Positions 47,243 to 56,961 are shown, counted from the first letter of the stretch. The stretch: DNA of 64,000 nt from Granulosicoccaceae sp. 1_MG-2023 (GCA_030546905.1 JAUOPI010000017.1:18415-82414), one strand, 5' to 3'. Notes: generated by a model not told the origin, from the letters alone. Numbers and translations are program-made.

Positions 47243-48313
47243 CTATTGCGCAATATGCCAACACGCTTTAAGCCGATTTACCGTGTGTTCCCACTTGGGT
47301 GTACGAGGACGCGCTACAGAGTTCTGATTGCCAAACAACCCAACCTCATTGACCGCCTGGGCTTCCGGTACTTCGTGCAGCCAGGAAACGGGGACAAAAT
47401 ATTCCGCCTCGTCCTCGCCGTACTCTGCTGCAATCTTATATTCGCCTTCAAGGTTCATCTCAGGCTTGATGAAATCATCAGCCATTACCGCATGGCCTGT
47501 TACTTTGGCCACACCCACATAACCTGTACCGGGAATATTCACCCACACACGTTCACCGGGCTTGAGCATAAACAGGGTTTTGCTGTACCAGCGGCCGCCC
47601 CCGGCTGAGATAAATCCGTGTTTGACCGCATCCACCCAGCTCCGACCTCCGGGGCCCGCCCCAAAGCTTGCGTAGAACTCCCCGTTCCACTCCCCCTTTT
47701 GACGGGTATTCACCGCATGCTCTTCGGTTTCCACCGGGTCGATCATCCAAGCGCGACTGAGGTACTGATTCTCGCCGTCCTGAAACACGCTGAAAAACAC
47801 CGCATTAACCGCCACACTGGCCTTGTCGTTCAGGTAGTTGATAATCCGCTCAGTACTGGCGTCCAGCTCCGCCGCCACAATCACCATCTGGTGCGAACTG
47901 TTGATATCCTCCTCAACCGGTGGTGCGCCGAACCTGGCTCTAAAGGCTTCATCGAAACTGGTTTCAGGCAACGCCTGTTTTTCAGCAAATTCTGAATAGA
48001 TCTGCACAAACCGCTCCGCAGGCAGCTGTTCCACCCAGGCCGCATAGTCGATGGCCTGGGCCACCACATCTCTGGGGGTTTTATGCTTTTTCAGCTCAAT
48101 GATGATAATGGAGCCGGCTGCATCAATAGCGAGCAGGTCGATGTACTTGCCAAAATCCGTATAGACCTGCCGGCCGATCAGCATCCAACTGCTGTTGAGG
48201 ATGGAGATATCGCAGGTAATCTGCTCCTCCAACAGTGCTTCACTATCCAGCGTGATAGCGGTCAAAGGCCGCGGCTTCTCACCGATTTTCCAGATGCCGT
48301 GTTGGACTGCCAT
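47243..48313 (-). CDS. Predicted PD-(D/E)xK nuclease-like protein (NucS/DUF91-related)
   Basis: 356 residues. The N-terminal 130 residues contain GRQVYTDFGKYIDLLAID then SIIIIELKKHKTPRDVVAQ, that is D...(I)ExK on adjacent strands with a helix QAIDYAAWVEQL, a good match to the NucS/RecB-like nuclease fold. The C-terminal third (WYSKTLFMLKPGERVWVNIP, GYVGVAKVTGHAV) looks like a small beta-barrel, perhaps nucleic-acid binding. It stands upstream of the methyltransferase-helicase pair on the same strand, with an eroded REP between. Function unproven. Confidence 0.8.
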   Translation of the reverse strand: MAVQHGIWKIGEKPRPLTAITLDSEALLEEQITCDISILNSSWMLIGRQVYTDFGKYIDLLAIDAAGSIIIIELKKHKTPRDVVAQAIDYAAWVEQLPAERFVQIYSEFAEKQALPETSFDEAFRARFGAPPVEEDINSSHQMVIVAAELDASTERIINYLNDKASVAVNAVFFSVFQDGENQYLSRAWMIDPVETEEHAVNTRQKGEWNGEFYASFGAGPGGRSWVDAVKHGFISAGGGRWYSKTLFMLKPGERVWVNIPGTGYVGVAKVTGHAVMADDFIKPEMNLEGEYKIAAEYGEDEAEYFVPVSWLHEVPEAQAVNEVGLFGNQNSVARPRTPKWEHTVNRLKACWHIAQ

Positions 48314-48715
48314 AATTCAATCTATTCCCCTAATCAACCAAAACCAGGATATTTTCGAGCAACTCAATAAGTATATTAGCCGGTTGAGCAATCGCGTATT
48401 TTTTCGTTCTATTATTGCGAGTTAAGCCATTTTCCTCCCGCCCGTTGCAGGAGCCTGCATGCGACCAACCGCACCTAATCAACGCACCAAAAGGTCGCGG
48501 CCATGGCCGCTCCTACAGGCGGCCGCCAGCATTTCACAACCTTCTGCACAAGCCTGCAGACGTCCGACAGCGGCCAGTCGAGCAGATGACAACCCTGTTA
48601 TCGCCGGAACAAATTGACCTAAGGCAAGGCCCACCTTTTCAGACACTCCTACATTGCACCGCAACAATTGCTTTCTATGCCGACAGCAGATGTTGCCATC
48701 GATGGGAGGCGCGCA
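48314..48715. other. Intergenic region with one REP pair
   Basis: About 400 bases between divergent genes. A REP pair is at 48444-48518: A-type (GTTGCAGGAGCCTGCATGCG, shortened) and B-type (GTCGCGGCCATGGCCGCTCC). The rest holds the start regions of both genes; no clear promoter is called. The proposed GTG start of the ATPase at 48716 has GGGAGG at about 48703. Confidence 0.6.
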
Positions 48716-51352
48716 GTGAAAAACACCAGAAATTACGCGGAACAGACACCGGACCAGACCCTTTCTGAACTGGCGGTGTCGGCAGAGACGGGCTTGACAG
48801 CCGATGACGCGGCGCGGCGTTTGTCGCAGTACGGGCCGAATGAGATTGCGACCCGTCAGGAGAGCTTCTGGCACCGCCTGGGACGGCGCTTTTGGGGACC
48901 GATTCCGTGGATGATTGAGCTGGCCGCCCTGCTTTCAGCGCTGGTCGGTAAGTGGGAAGATTTCACGATCATCCTGGTTATGCTGTTGATTAATGTGTTT
49001 CTGGACTTTTTTCAGGAGCACCGCGCGCTCAATGCGCTGTCAGCCTTGCAGGCAGGCCTGGCCCAGTCGGCACGCGTTCTGCGCGACGGCGCGTTTGCGC
49101 AGGTGCCCGTAAGTGAGCTGGTACCGGGGGATATCGTCAAGCTACGCGCCGGCGAAGTGGTGCCGGCTGACTGTCAGCTGCTGCGCGGGGCATTTCTGTC
49201 GGTTGATCAGTCCTCTCTGACCGGCGAGTCACTGCCGGTCAGCCGCGAGGTCGGTAATGTGGTGTTCGCCAATACCATCGTCAAGCAAGGCGAGATGCTG
49301 GCGGTGACTGTCAACACCGGTATGCACACGGATTTTTCCAATGTGGTCGCGCTGGTGGCCGAAGCGCAACTGACTTCCCGCAGCCACTTCCAGGACATGG
49401 TTCTGCAGATCGGCCACGTGCTGATTTTGCTCACGCTGGTGCTGGTGGTGCTGATCGTGCTGGTGGGCTTGTTCCGCAATCAACCCTTGCTGGAAATTCT
49501 GCGTTTTGCGCTGGTCCTTTCCGTGGCGGCCATTCCGGTCGCCCTGCCGGCGGTGCTGTCGGTGACCATGGCCGTCGGCGCGGTCAATCTGGCTCGCCAG
49601 AAAGCGATTGTCTCACGCCTGACCGCGATTGAAGAGCTGGCCGGCGTGGATGTGTTCTGTTCTGACAAGACCGGCACCCTGACGCGCAATGAAATGACCG
49701 TCACCGGGCCTGAAGTGCTACCCGGCTTTGACCAACAAAGCCTCTTTCTGCTGGCCGCGCTTGCCTCGCAACAGGAGAATCAGGACCCCATTGAGTTGCC
49801 GATTTTCCGATACCTGCAGACACACTTTCCGCACCTGCACACCGACGACTTTCAGGTCAGTGGTTTTATACCGTTTGACCCGGTCGGCAAGCGTACCGAG
49901 GCGACCGTCAGCCATGACGGCAGGCAATTTACCGCCATTAAAGGCGCGCCCCAAGTGCTGATCGGCATGGCCGGTCTGGACGATAAGCAAACAGCTGAAC
50001 TGCAAGCCCGGGTCGATGCACTCGCGGCACGCGGCTACCGCACCCTGGCCGTGGGTAAACGCGAGGGCGACGCGCCCCTGCAGTTGGCCGGTCTGATCCC
50101 CATGCAGGACCCGCCCCGTGATGATTCACGTCAGGTCATAGACGAGATGCACGCCAACGGGGTGCGGGTAAAAATGATCACCGGGGACAACCTTGCCATT
50201 GCCCGCGAGATCGGCAAACAACTGGGGCTGCAAGAAAAATCCATCCGCGCCGCACAGCTCTCAGGCGCAGCCGGCGGTGAACTGCTGGAACTGGCCGAAA
50301 TGCTCACTGTGGCAATTCACCAACGTCTGCAAGGCGATGAAACGCCCATATCCGCAAGCCGTGCCTTTGCCCGTTCGGTGATCGACGAGCTGCACACGAT
50401 GTACGACACCTCTCTGCTGGAACGCGAGTTTCTGCACACCCATGAATCGGCAATTATCGGCATGATTGAAAATGTCGATATCTTTGCTGAAGTGGTGCCG
50501 GAGGATAAGTACCGCATCGTCGACACCTTACAAAAAGGCGGGCATATCGTTGCCATGACCGGCGACGGCGTCAACGATGCGCCGGCCCTGAAAAAAGCCG
50601 ATTGCGGTTTTGCCGTATCCAACGCCACTGACGCGGCCCGCGCAGCCGCGGATATCGTGCTCACCGCGCCCGGACTCTCGGTCATTAATGACGCGGTCAA
50701 ACAGGCCCGGATCACCTTCGAGCGCATGAACAGTTACGCCACTTTCCGCATTGCCGAAACCCTGCGGATTATTCTGTTTATGGCGCTGGCGATTCTGGCC
50801 TTTGATTTCTACCCCATCACAGCGTTGATGATTATTCTGCTGGCGCTGCTTAATGACATTCCCATATTGACCATCGCCTATGACAATACGCGGGTGCAAC
50901 GTTCACCGGTGCGCTGGGATATGCGCGAACTGATGACACTGGCAGGGCTACTGGGTTTTACCGGGGTTGTATTTACATTTGTCCTCTTCTATCTGCTCGA
51001 ACAGGCCGGCGTGCCACGCGAGACCATTCAGACCTGGATTTTTCTCAAACTTATCGTCGCCGGCCACTTCACCCTGTATATCACCCGTGCGTCGGGCTGG
51101 TTCTGGCAAAAACCCTGGCCCGCCCTGCCGCTGCTGGCGGCAACCTTCGGCACCGAACTGGTCGGCACCGTATTCGCTGCCGAAGGCTGGCTGATGCCGG
51201 CAATAGGCTGGCATGCGGCACTGTTGATCTGGGCTTATGCCACCCTTGAGTTATTTGTCTGCGACGCCGTCAAACAGGGTGCGGTCCGCTTTCTTTTCCG
51301 CAAGCCCGCCCCTGCAAATGCAGCGCCTGCCCTCACCGGAGCAACACGATGA
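48716..51352 (+). CDS. P3A-type plasma-membrane proton-efflux ATPase
   Basis: 878 residues from GTG 48716, chosen for a strong GGAGG site; an ATG at 48668 would add 16 residues. Motifs: TGESLPVSREVG, IPVALPAVLSVTMAVGA (the ALP of proton pumps in TM4), FCSDKTGTLTRNEM (phosphorylation), GAPQVLIG, and MTGDGVNDAPALKKADCGFA (hinge). About ten membrane helices. No HMA or CPC motif, so not a metal pump. Bacterial P3A ATPases resemble fungal/plant H+-ATPases and are thought to export protons under acid or energy stress. Its stop overlaps the next start (ATGA). Confidence 0.93.
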   Translation: MKNTRNYAEQTPDQTLSELAVSAETGLTADDAARRLSQYGPNEIATRQESFWHRLGRRFWGPIPWMIELAALLSALVGKWEDFTIILVMLLINVFLDFFQEHRALNALSALQAGLAQSARVLRDGAFAQVPVSELVPGDIVKLRAGEVVPADCQLLRGAFLSVDQSSLTGESLPVSREVGNVVFANTIVKQGEMLAVTVNTGMHTDFSNVVALVAEAQLTSRSHFQDMVLQIGHVLILLTLVLVVLIVLVGLFRNQPLLEILRFALVLSVAAIPVALPAVLSVTMAVGAVNLARQKAIVSRLTAIEELAGVDVFCSDKTGTLTRNEMTVTGPEVLPGFDQQSLFLLAALASQQENQDPIELPIFRYLQTHFPHLHTDDFQVSGFIPFDPVGKRTEATVSHDGRQFTAIKGAPQVLIGMAGLDDKQTAELQARVDALAARGYRTLAVGKREGDAPLQLAGLIPMQDPPRDDSRQVIDEMHANGVRVKMITGDNLAIAREIGKQLGLQEKSIRAAQLSGAAGGELLELAEMLTVAIHQRLQGDETPISASRAFARSVIDELHTMYDTSLLEREFLHTHESAIIGMIENVDIFAEVVPEDKYRIVDTLQKGGHIVAMTGDGVNDAPALKKADCGFAVSNATDAARAAADIVLTAPGLSVINDAVKQARITFERMNSYATFRIAETLRIILFMALAILAFDFYPITALMIILLALLNDIPILTIAYDNTRVQRSPVRWDMRELMTLAGLLGFTGVVFTFVLFYLLEQAGVPRETIQTWIFLKLIVAGHFTLYITRASGWFWQKPWPALPLLAATFGTELVGTVFAAEGWLMPAIGWHAALLIWAYATLELFVCDAVKQGAVRFLFRKPAPANAAPALTGATR

Positions 51353-52464
51353 ACACCAAACTCACAAAAGCAGACACACGCCACGAAAACAGCGTACCTT
51401 TCTTCTGGCCTCTGAATGTGGCGGCCAATATGGTCGAAGCCGGTCAGGATCTGATGGAGCGCAATATCCAGTTTGCCTTTGAGGCACAGAAAATAGATCA
51501 CGGCCTGACGCCCGAATTTGCCACCCCCAACCGCATCCGGCTGGATCTGCCGACCATGCGTCTGCGGGATTTTTCGACCGCACACAACCCCGGCATTGCC
51601 ACCATAATTGACGCACCCCACGCCGGCCACAGCGCCACCATCGCAGACTACCAGCCGGGCCAGTCACTGGTCGCCACCTTGTTGGACCACGGTGTCGGGC
51701 ATGTATTAGTGACGGACTGGAAAAGCGCCACTGACGAGATGAAGGACTACGATATCGACCGTTATCTGGCCGAAATGCTGGTCTGTATCGAAGAACTCGG
51801 CGGCAAGGTGAATCTGGTCGGCCTGTGCCAAGGCGGCTGGCTGTCTACCATGCTGGCCGCGCGTTTTCCTGACAAGGTCAATAGACTCGTGCTGGCCGGT
51901 TCACCGATCGACACCAACGCCGGCGACGGCCCGATCCGCAAAATGGCGCATACGCTGCCGCTGTCCTTCTACGAAAACCTGGTCAAAATGGGGCATGGCC
52001 GCATGCGCGGTCGCTATATGTTGCAAGGCTGGAAGAACATGCACCCCGAGCAGCACTATATGAAAAAGTATTTCGACCTCTACGAACATATCGACGAACC
52101 GGAATACCTCGCCAAAACTGAGGCCTTCGAAGCCTGGTACGAGAACCCCATCGACCTGCCCGGGCGCTGGTATCTGCAAGCAATCAAGCTCCTCTTTAAA
52201 GAAAACCGCCTGGCCCGCAGTGAATTCACCGCCCTTGGCAAACGCCTCGACCTCAAAGCGATCACCTGCCCGACCTATATGCTGGCCGGCGAATCCGACG
52301 ACATCACCACCGCCGAACAGGTCTTTGCCGCCGAAGAGCTGTTCGGCACGCCGAAAGACCAGATGGTCAAAACCCTTGCACCGGGCGGGCATATCGGGCT
52401 GTTTATGGGCAGCAAAACCCTCCGGACCCAATGGCCCGAAATCGCCCGCTGGCTGCAACTGTAG
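51349..52464 (+). CDS. PhaC-like alpha/beta-fold enzyme
   Basis: 371 residues. Nucleophile elbow VNLVGLCQGGWLSTMLAARF has cysteine in GxCxGG, as in polyhydroxyalkanoate synthases, not serine. Likely triad partners are the aspartate in LAGESDDITTAEQ and the histidine in LAPGGHIGLFMG. The N-terminal part (SVPFFWPLNVAANMVEAGQD) also resembles PHA-synthase-type proteins, and the GHVLVTDWKSATDEMKDYD segment recalls PhaC DW(G/K). It is shorter than class I PhaC (about 590) and near the class III subunit size (about 360). No phaE, phaA or phaB is near. Translationally coupled to the H+-ATPase. The TAG stop is part of the first REP element. Confidence 0.8.
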   Translation: MNTKLTKADTRHENSVPFFWPLNVAANMVEAGQDLMERNIQFAFEAQKIDHGLTPEFATPNRIRLDLPTMRLRDFSTAHNPGIATIIDAPHAGHSATIADYQPGQSLVATLLDHGVGHVLVTDWKSATDEMKDYDIDRYLAEMLVCIEELGGKVNLVGLCQGGWLSTMLAARFPDKVNRLVLAGSPIDTNAGDGPIRKMAHTLPLSFYENLVKMGHGRMRGRYMLQGWKNMHPEQHYMKKYFDLYEHIDEPEYLAKTEAFEAWYENPIDLPGRWYLQAIKLLFKENRLARSEFTALGKRLDLKAITCPTYMLAGESDDITTAEQVFAAEELFGTPKDQMVKTLAPGGHIGLFMGSKTLRTQWPEIARWLQL

Positions 52465-52882
52465 GAGCCTGCATGCAGGCGACCGGCGAGGCTAAATGCA
52501 ACGCCCAAGGTCGCGGCCATGGCCGCTCCTACAAAAACACCCGCCATTGTAGGAGCCTGTATACAGGCGACCGACAGGGCTAAACGCAACACCCAAGGTC
52601 GCGGCCATGGCCGCTCCTACAAAAACACCCGCCATTGTAGGAGCCTGTATACAGGCGACCGACGGCGCTAATCGCAACTCCCAAGGTCGCGGCTATAGCC
52701 ACCCCTACAAAACCCCCGCCATTGTAGGAGCCTGTATACAGGTGACCGGCGGGGTTATACGTAACTCCCGGGTCGCGGCTATAGCCACTCCTACAAAACA
52801 CCCGCCATTGTAGGAGCCTGCACGCAGGCGACCGACGAGGCTAAACGCTACACCCAAGCTCGCGGCTATAGCCGCTCCTACA
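52460..52882. repeat. Tandem REP array, five units (period about 88 bp)
   Basis: A-type palindromes start at 52460, 52548, 52636, 52723 and 52809 (steps 88, 88, 87, 86), each followed by an inverted B-type. The internal spacer (CTAAACGCAACACCCAAGG type) and outer spacer (AAAAACACCCGCCATTG) are nearly identical across units but unlike those of the purL array. Three A cores carry CCTGTATACAGG in place of CCTGCATGCAGG. The first element supplies the stop codon of the gene before it. Confidence 0.95.
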
Positions 52883-52940
52883 CAGGCCGGTTTCGGGCTA
52901 CAATGCGGCCTCCGACATAACCCCTACTCCGGAGTTCACC

Positions 52941-54044
52941 GTGTCACGTCGTGATTTTCTGAAGCAGACAGCTCTTCTGACCGGCAGCGCCCTGCTGCCT
53001 TCTTTTGCCCGTGCCGCCGACAGCGCAAGCGGCGATGCCTTGTCCGCGCCCGGCACCGACTGGCGCACCTTTGAGGTCACCCACCAGCTGAATATCCCGC
53101 AGTCAGATGCGGGCATCAAAGCCTGGTTCCCGCTGCCCTCCCTGCACGAAGCCGCCTGGATGCGCCCGATGGGCGATCTATGGGAAACCAATGCGGACGA
53201 CGCCTATGTGGTGACGGATCCGGTTTACGGTGCGCGTATGCTTTACGCGCAATGGCAAGCCGGCGCGGCACCGGAACTGACGATTCTGAGCCGCTTTGCC
53301 GGACGCGACCGCAGCACCGACTTCAGCGCCGCCACCCCCGCCAGGCTGAGTAAACAGGAACGTGCGCTTTACACCAACCCGACCCGCCTGCTGCCGACCG
53401 GCGGTATCGTCGGCAAAACAGCGCGGGAAATTACCCGTGGCCTGGACGGCGACAAAGCCAAAGCGGAGGCGATTTATCAGTGGATCGTCGAGAACACCTT
53501 CCGCGACCCCGAGACCCGCGGCTGTGGTCTGGGTGACATCAGCTATATGCTCGAAACCGGCGATCTGGGCGGTAAGTGCGCCGACCTGAACGCCCTGTTT
53601 GTCGGCCTTGCGCGCGCCGCCGGCCTGCCTGCGCGCGATGTCTACGGCATCCGCGTAACCGAGTCGCGACTGGGCTTCCAGTGCCTTGGCAAAAGCGGCG
53701 ATATCAGCAAAGGCCAGCACTGCCGCTCGGAGGTTTTCCTGGAGGATTACGGCTGGGTAGCCGTCGATCCCGCAGACGTACGCAAGGTTGCGCTGGAAGA
53801 ACCGCCCGGTGAACTCAGCCTTGACGCGCCCGAAGTGGTCAAGGCGCGCGAGTTACTGTTCGGCGGCTGGGAGACGAATTGGCTTGCCTATAATGTCGCC
53901 CACGATATCGACCTGCCCGGCAGTGAAGGGCCAGAGCTGGCATTTCTGATGTACCCACAGGTCGAGGTCGGCGGCAAACGTCTGGATTCGCTGAATCCGC
54001 AGGAAGGCGGTTATCAGATTTATTCAAAAGAAATCACAGCCTGA
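52941..54044 (+). CDS. Tat-exported transglutaminase-like protein
   Basis: 367 residues from GTG 52941, with CCGGAG 7 bases upstream. Twin-arginine signal MSRRDFLKQTALLTGSALLP, cleavage after ARA. The transglutaminase core holds the triad: Cys in DLGGKCADLNALFVGLARAA, His in KGQHCRSEVFLEDYGW and Asp in VAVDPADVRK. Bacterial members are often peptidases or cross-linking enzymes of the periplasm; the exact reaction is unknown. It stands alone between two REP arrays. Confidence 0.9.
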   Translation: MSRRDFLKQTALLTGSALLPSFARAADSASGDALSAPGTDWRTFEVTHQLNIPQSDAGIKAWFPLPSLHEAAWMRPMGDLWETNADDAYVVTDPVYGARMLYAQWQAGAAPELTILSRFAGRDRSTDFSAATPARLSKQERALYTNPTRLLPTGGIVGKTAREITRGLDGDKAKAEAIYQWIVENTFRDPETRGCGLGDISYMLETGDLGGKCADLNALFVGLARAAGLPARDVYGIRVTESRLGFQCLGKSGDISKGQHCRSEVFLEDYGWVAVDPADVRKVALEEPPGELSLDAPEVVKARELLFGGWETNWLAYNVAHDIDLPGSEGPELAFLMYPQVEVGGKRLDSLNPQEGGYQIYSKEITA

Positions 54045-54069
54045 TCCGCGGCGGCCATGGTTGCCTATC

Positions 54070-54316
54070 TGTAGGAGCGGCTATAGCCGCGACCTGCGGT
54101 AGCCCGAATCAACATCGTCGGTCGCCTGTGTACAGGCTCCTACAGCGGCGGCCGGCTAAGATCGGCGGCACGACGGTCCCGCCTGTAGGAGCGGCCATGG
54201 CCGCGACCTGCGGCGGCCCGAATCAACATCGTCGGTCGCCTGTATACAGGCTCCTACACCGGCGGCCGGCTAAGATCGGCGGCATGACGCTCCCGCCTGT
54301 AGGAGCGGCCATGGCC
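54070..54316. repeat. REP array after the transglutaminase gene, two units and a partial (period 114 bp)
   Basis: Here the B-type palindrome leads in the direct sense (TGTAGGAGCGGCTATAGCCG) and the A-type follows (GGTCGCCTGTGTACAGGCTC). Starts at 54070, 54184 and 54298 give a 114-bp step. The third copy stops inside the first palindrome. Spacers (GACCTGCGG..CCCGAATCAACATC and GGCGGCCGGCTAAGATCGGC) are unique to this array. Confidence 0.9.
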
Positions 54317-54347
54317 GGAACCCCGCAACCAGAGCCCCAAAAAAACC

Positions 54348-55488
54348 TTACAACTCCAACTCAACCCCAAACGCCAACCAATCACGCTCGAAATCAAGCA
54401 ATTCTTTGGCCGAGTCACTCCTCTTCTTGGCCACCTCCCCGGTCAGAGACGACCAGCGCGTCAGGCCGACACAGAGCCGCAAACGAGCGGTATCCAGCGT
54501 GCGGTCACCAAATTTGTCAGCTGAGGAATAATACGCGCGCTCAAGCGTAGTGAAGCTGCGCGAGCGCGGCGTCCAGTCGTGCCGCCAGCTCAACGCAGCA
54601 CCCGCTGCCACAGTGGTAATGATCGTATTCACCGCGAACTTACGGTTCAAGCGCAAATCCAGGCGCGCATAACTCAACGGCAACCGGTCCGCCGTCGCGG
54701 CGATAGTCATAGTCGTATAATCATCGAGGCTGTCGTTATAGAAATTGCGACTAACGACACCGACCTTGGCGCAAACGCCGGTCTTCCCTGTGGCATCGCT
54801 CTCCACTCCGGTAAACACCGACGCGGTGTCACCGTCACCGGTGCTATCGCCTTCATAATCAAGCACCTGGCCACTCACTCCAACCAGCGCACGGGTGTCT
54901 GACGATACCGAATACAAAGCGTTATCGAGGAATAACCTAGCTCATCCGTCACCTCAGGATAGTTATCACAATCCCAGGTCAGCGCCGTACGAAGATTACC
55001 ACGAGACTGCTTAGCACGATAAACGTGGCTAATATCAACACGAGTTTATTGTTAGGTAATCCCCTCATCATCCCTGAGCAACGATTGAATCAACGGTACC
55101 ACATAAAGCACGTGTACCTCTCGAACAACACCAATCAAAGACAAACGCGAACGCAAACTGAATACCACCACACCATCGGCAAACAGTTTGTGATCGTCGT
55201 AATCGGCCTCTTCCGCGTCATCGAAGCGCGCGCATAAGCCTTCATAACCGATCACGAAGTCAACATTCCCCGTGGAACCCGTGACAGAAATACCCGGACA
55301 AACGAAGACCCCGCTAGAGGTCAATTCTTGGTCTTCAGCCGGAAATACGTTTCCAAAATCGAACTAACCTCAACCGACGAGGATAAGCGTGCATTACCCA
55401 CGGCAACACCGTCAGCCGCCAATACTCCAGATGTGAATCCTGACAGAACGCGAAAAGCAAAATAGCACTAACCTGAAAACGAAAACAT
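54348..55488 (-). pseudogene. Remnant of an outer-membrane beta-barrel protein (BBP2/EpsL-like export barrel)
   Basis: Reading leftward from ATG 55488 (GGAAG ribosome site before it), codon 7 is TAG. The same frame then continues a signal peptide (CYFAFRVLSGFTSGVLAADG) and SSSVEVSS. Coding continues in other frames: PGISVTGSTGNVDFVIGYEG and DDAEEADYDDHKLFADGVVV to about 55052, RVDISHVYRAKQSRGNLRTA and LTWDCDNYPEVTDELG near 54950-55030, and an intact C-terminal block of about 190 residues ending FERDWLAFGVELEL, terminal strand of a barrel. At least three frameshifts and one stop. The mixed aromatic/charged strands resemble outer-membrane beta-barrel 2 proteins of exopolysaccharide clusters. 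Confidence 0.82.
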
Positions 55489-55680
55489 ATAAGTCTTCCA
55501 ACTAAAACCAAACCAGTTAAAAATATGACGCACTTCTAGGCACACAAAACTAAAGCCGAGCCTTGCACATGGCTACACAAAGAAACCAACTGCGAGCGGC
55601 ACTCAAGACCCTTTGAAGGAAAACGTCCCAACAAACCAAAAAATCACGTTTCGCTCACACACAGCTTCCCCAACCCCAGA

Positions 55681-56940
55681 TCAAACCGTCCAAAAACCAA
55701 GACGCTTGCGAACCATAAATAAAGCGAGCACATTTTGAACACCAAGGCTAACAGCTGTGGCTATAGCAGCTCCGAATATACCCCAATACGCTGCACCAAC
55801 CACCGACAACAAAAACGCCAATGGTCCAGAAAAACTAGTAACGCGCCTAAAGTCACGTTCATGACCAGACATATTAAGCAACATCCCCACCGAGCCAGTT
55901 GCTACATTGACAAACTGGCCGATGGACAGGATCACCAACAGCGCCGAGGAATCTTTAAACCCAGCGCCAAACAGACCCATGATATCTTCTGCGAAAACAA
56001 ACACCGAAAAAAGCACCACACTAGCGACGAAAATCATGACTCTACTCGTGATCTTTACTAATCGCTCCAACAATCCCAACTGGTCAGTCACCCACAAACG
56101 CGCAAACTTCGGCGCCACCACCATATTTGCAACTACTAATATAAAAGCGACCAGCATTGACACCCTTTGAGCAGCTGCAAGCTCCGCAATGCGTTCTGGT
56201 AAGACAAATACACTTGCCACAAGAATCCCAGACCAATTTACTAATAGCGCCATACACGTCGCAGCGAAAACCTCCCTGCCGGCCTTAAACATCGCGCGAT
56301 CGGACAACGTCAACATGTGGAATCTACCAAAATTCCACCACCAAACATAGGCCGCAACAATAAAGACGACAAAACTGGCTAACGCGTAAACCACAGCAAG
56401 ATTGGAAGCAGAACTCGCGATACTGCGATTCAAAAGCAAAGCGACCGAGAGCGTGACCACCAAAACCAGATTAACGCCTAGAGTTTCATAAAGGTACGAC
56501 GATGCGATCCAACCTCGTGACTGATAGGCCTTTGAATATATCAGACTCAACGACAAAAATAGCACTGACGGCAGGCCGACGATTAATACCGGACCAAGCC
56601 TCTCGTCATACAGAAAACCGTTAAGAATCAAACCTCCTGCAACCAGCCCAAAAAACACAATTACTGACGCACCTAAACTGACCCAAAGTAAAGCCCTGAA
56701 AAGAACGTCATTCACAAAAATTAAATCACGAGTAGAACTAAGACGACGCAGCACGGGAATATCCAGGCCGAACTGACAAAGCGTCGATAGAACACTACAA
56801 ATTGTCAAAAATAAGAGAAATAACCCAGCTTCGTCTTGTGGCATGACCCTAGACACCAAAACCGTGACTAACACAGCTGCAAAGGCAGACCCCGCTTTAA
56901 CCCCGGCGGAAATGGCGTATTTAACTAACAAATGACACAC
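55681..56940 (-). CDS. wzx: Wzx-like oligosaccharide flippase
   Basis: 419 residues, about 12-14 membrane helices, few charged residues, MATE/MOP-type polysaccharide transporter (AGLFLLFLTICSVLSTLCQF, AGREVFAATCMALLVNWSGI). Such proteins move undecaprenyl-linked repeat units across the inner membrane. Base composition is AT-rich compared with the rest of the window. Last functional gene of the leftward cluster; about 190 bases of featureless sequence separate it from the dead barrel gene. Confidence 0.85.
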   Translation of the reverse strand: MCHLLVKYAISAGVKAGSAFAAVLVTVLVSRVMPQDEAGLFLLFLTICSVLSTLCQFGLDIPVLRRLSSTRDLIFVNDVLFRALLWVSLGASVIVFFGLVAGGLILNGFLYDERLGPVLIVGLPSVLFLSLSLIYSKAYQSRGWIASSYLYETLGVNLVLVVTLSVALLLNRSIASSASNLAVVYALASFVVFIVAAYVWWWNFGRFHMLTLSDRAMFKAGREVFAATCMALLVNWSGILVASVFVLPERIAELAAAQRVSMLVAFILVVANMVVAPKFARLWVTDQLGLLERLVKITSRVMIFVASVVLFSVFVFAEDIMGLFGAGFKDSSALLVILSIGQFVNVATGSVGMLLNMSGHERDFRRVTSFSGPLAFLLSVVGAAYWGIFGAAIATAVSLGVQNVLALFMVRKRLGFWTV

Positions 56941-56961
56941 ACCCCAAAAAAGCGAGCAGCA

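Noticed and set aside
43271..48660. Genomic island integrated at the ssrA 3' end
   Set aside because: ssrA is a common integration site and the genes after it look accessory, but there is no integrase and I find no second copy of the ssrA 3' end downstream.
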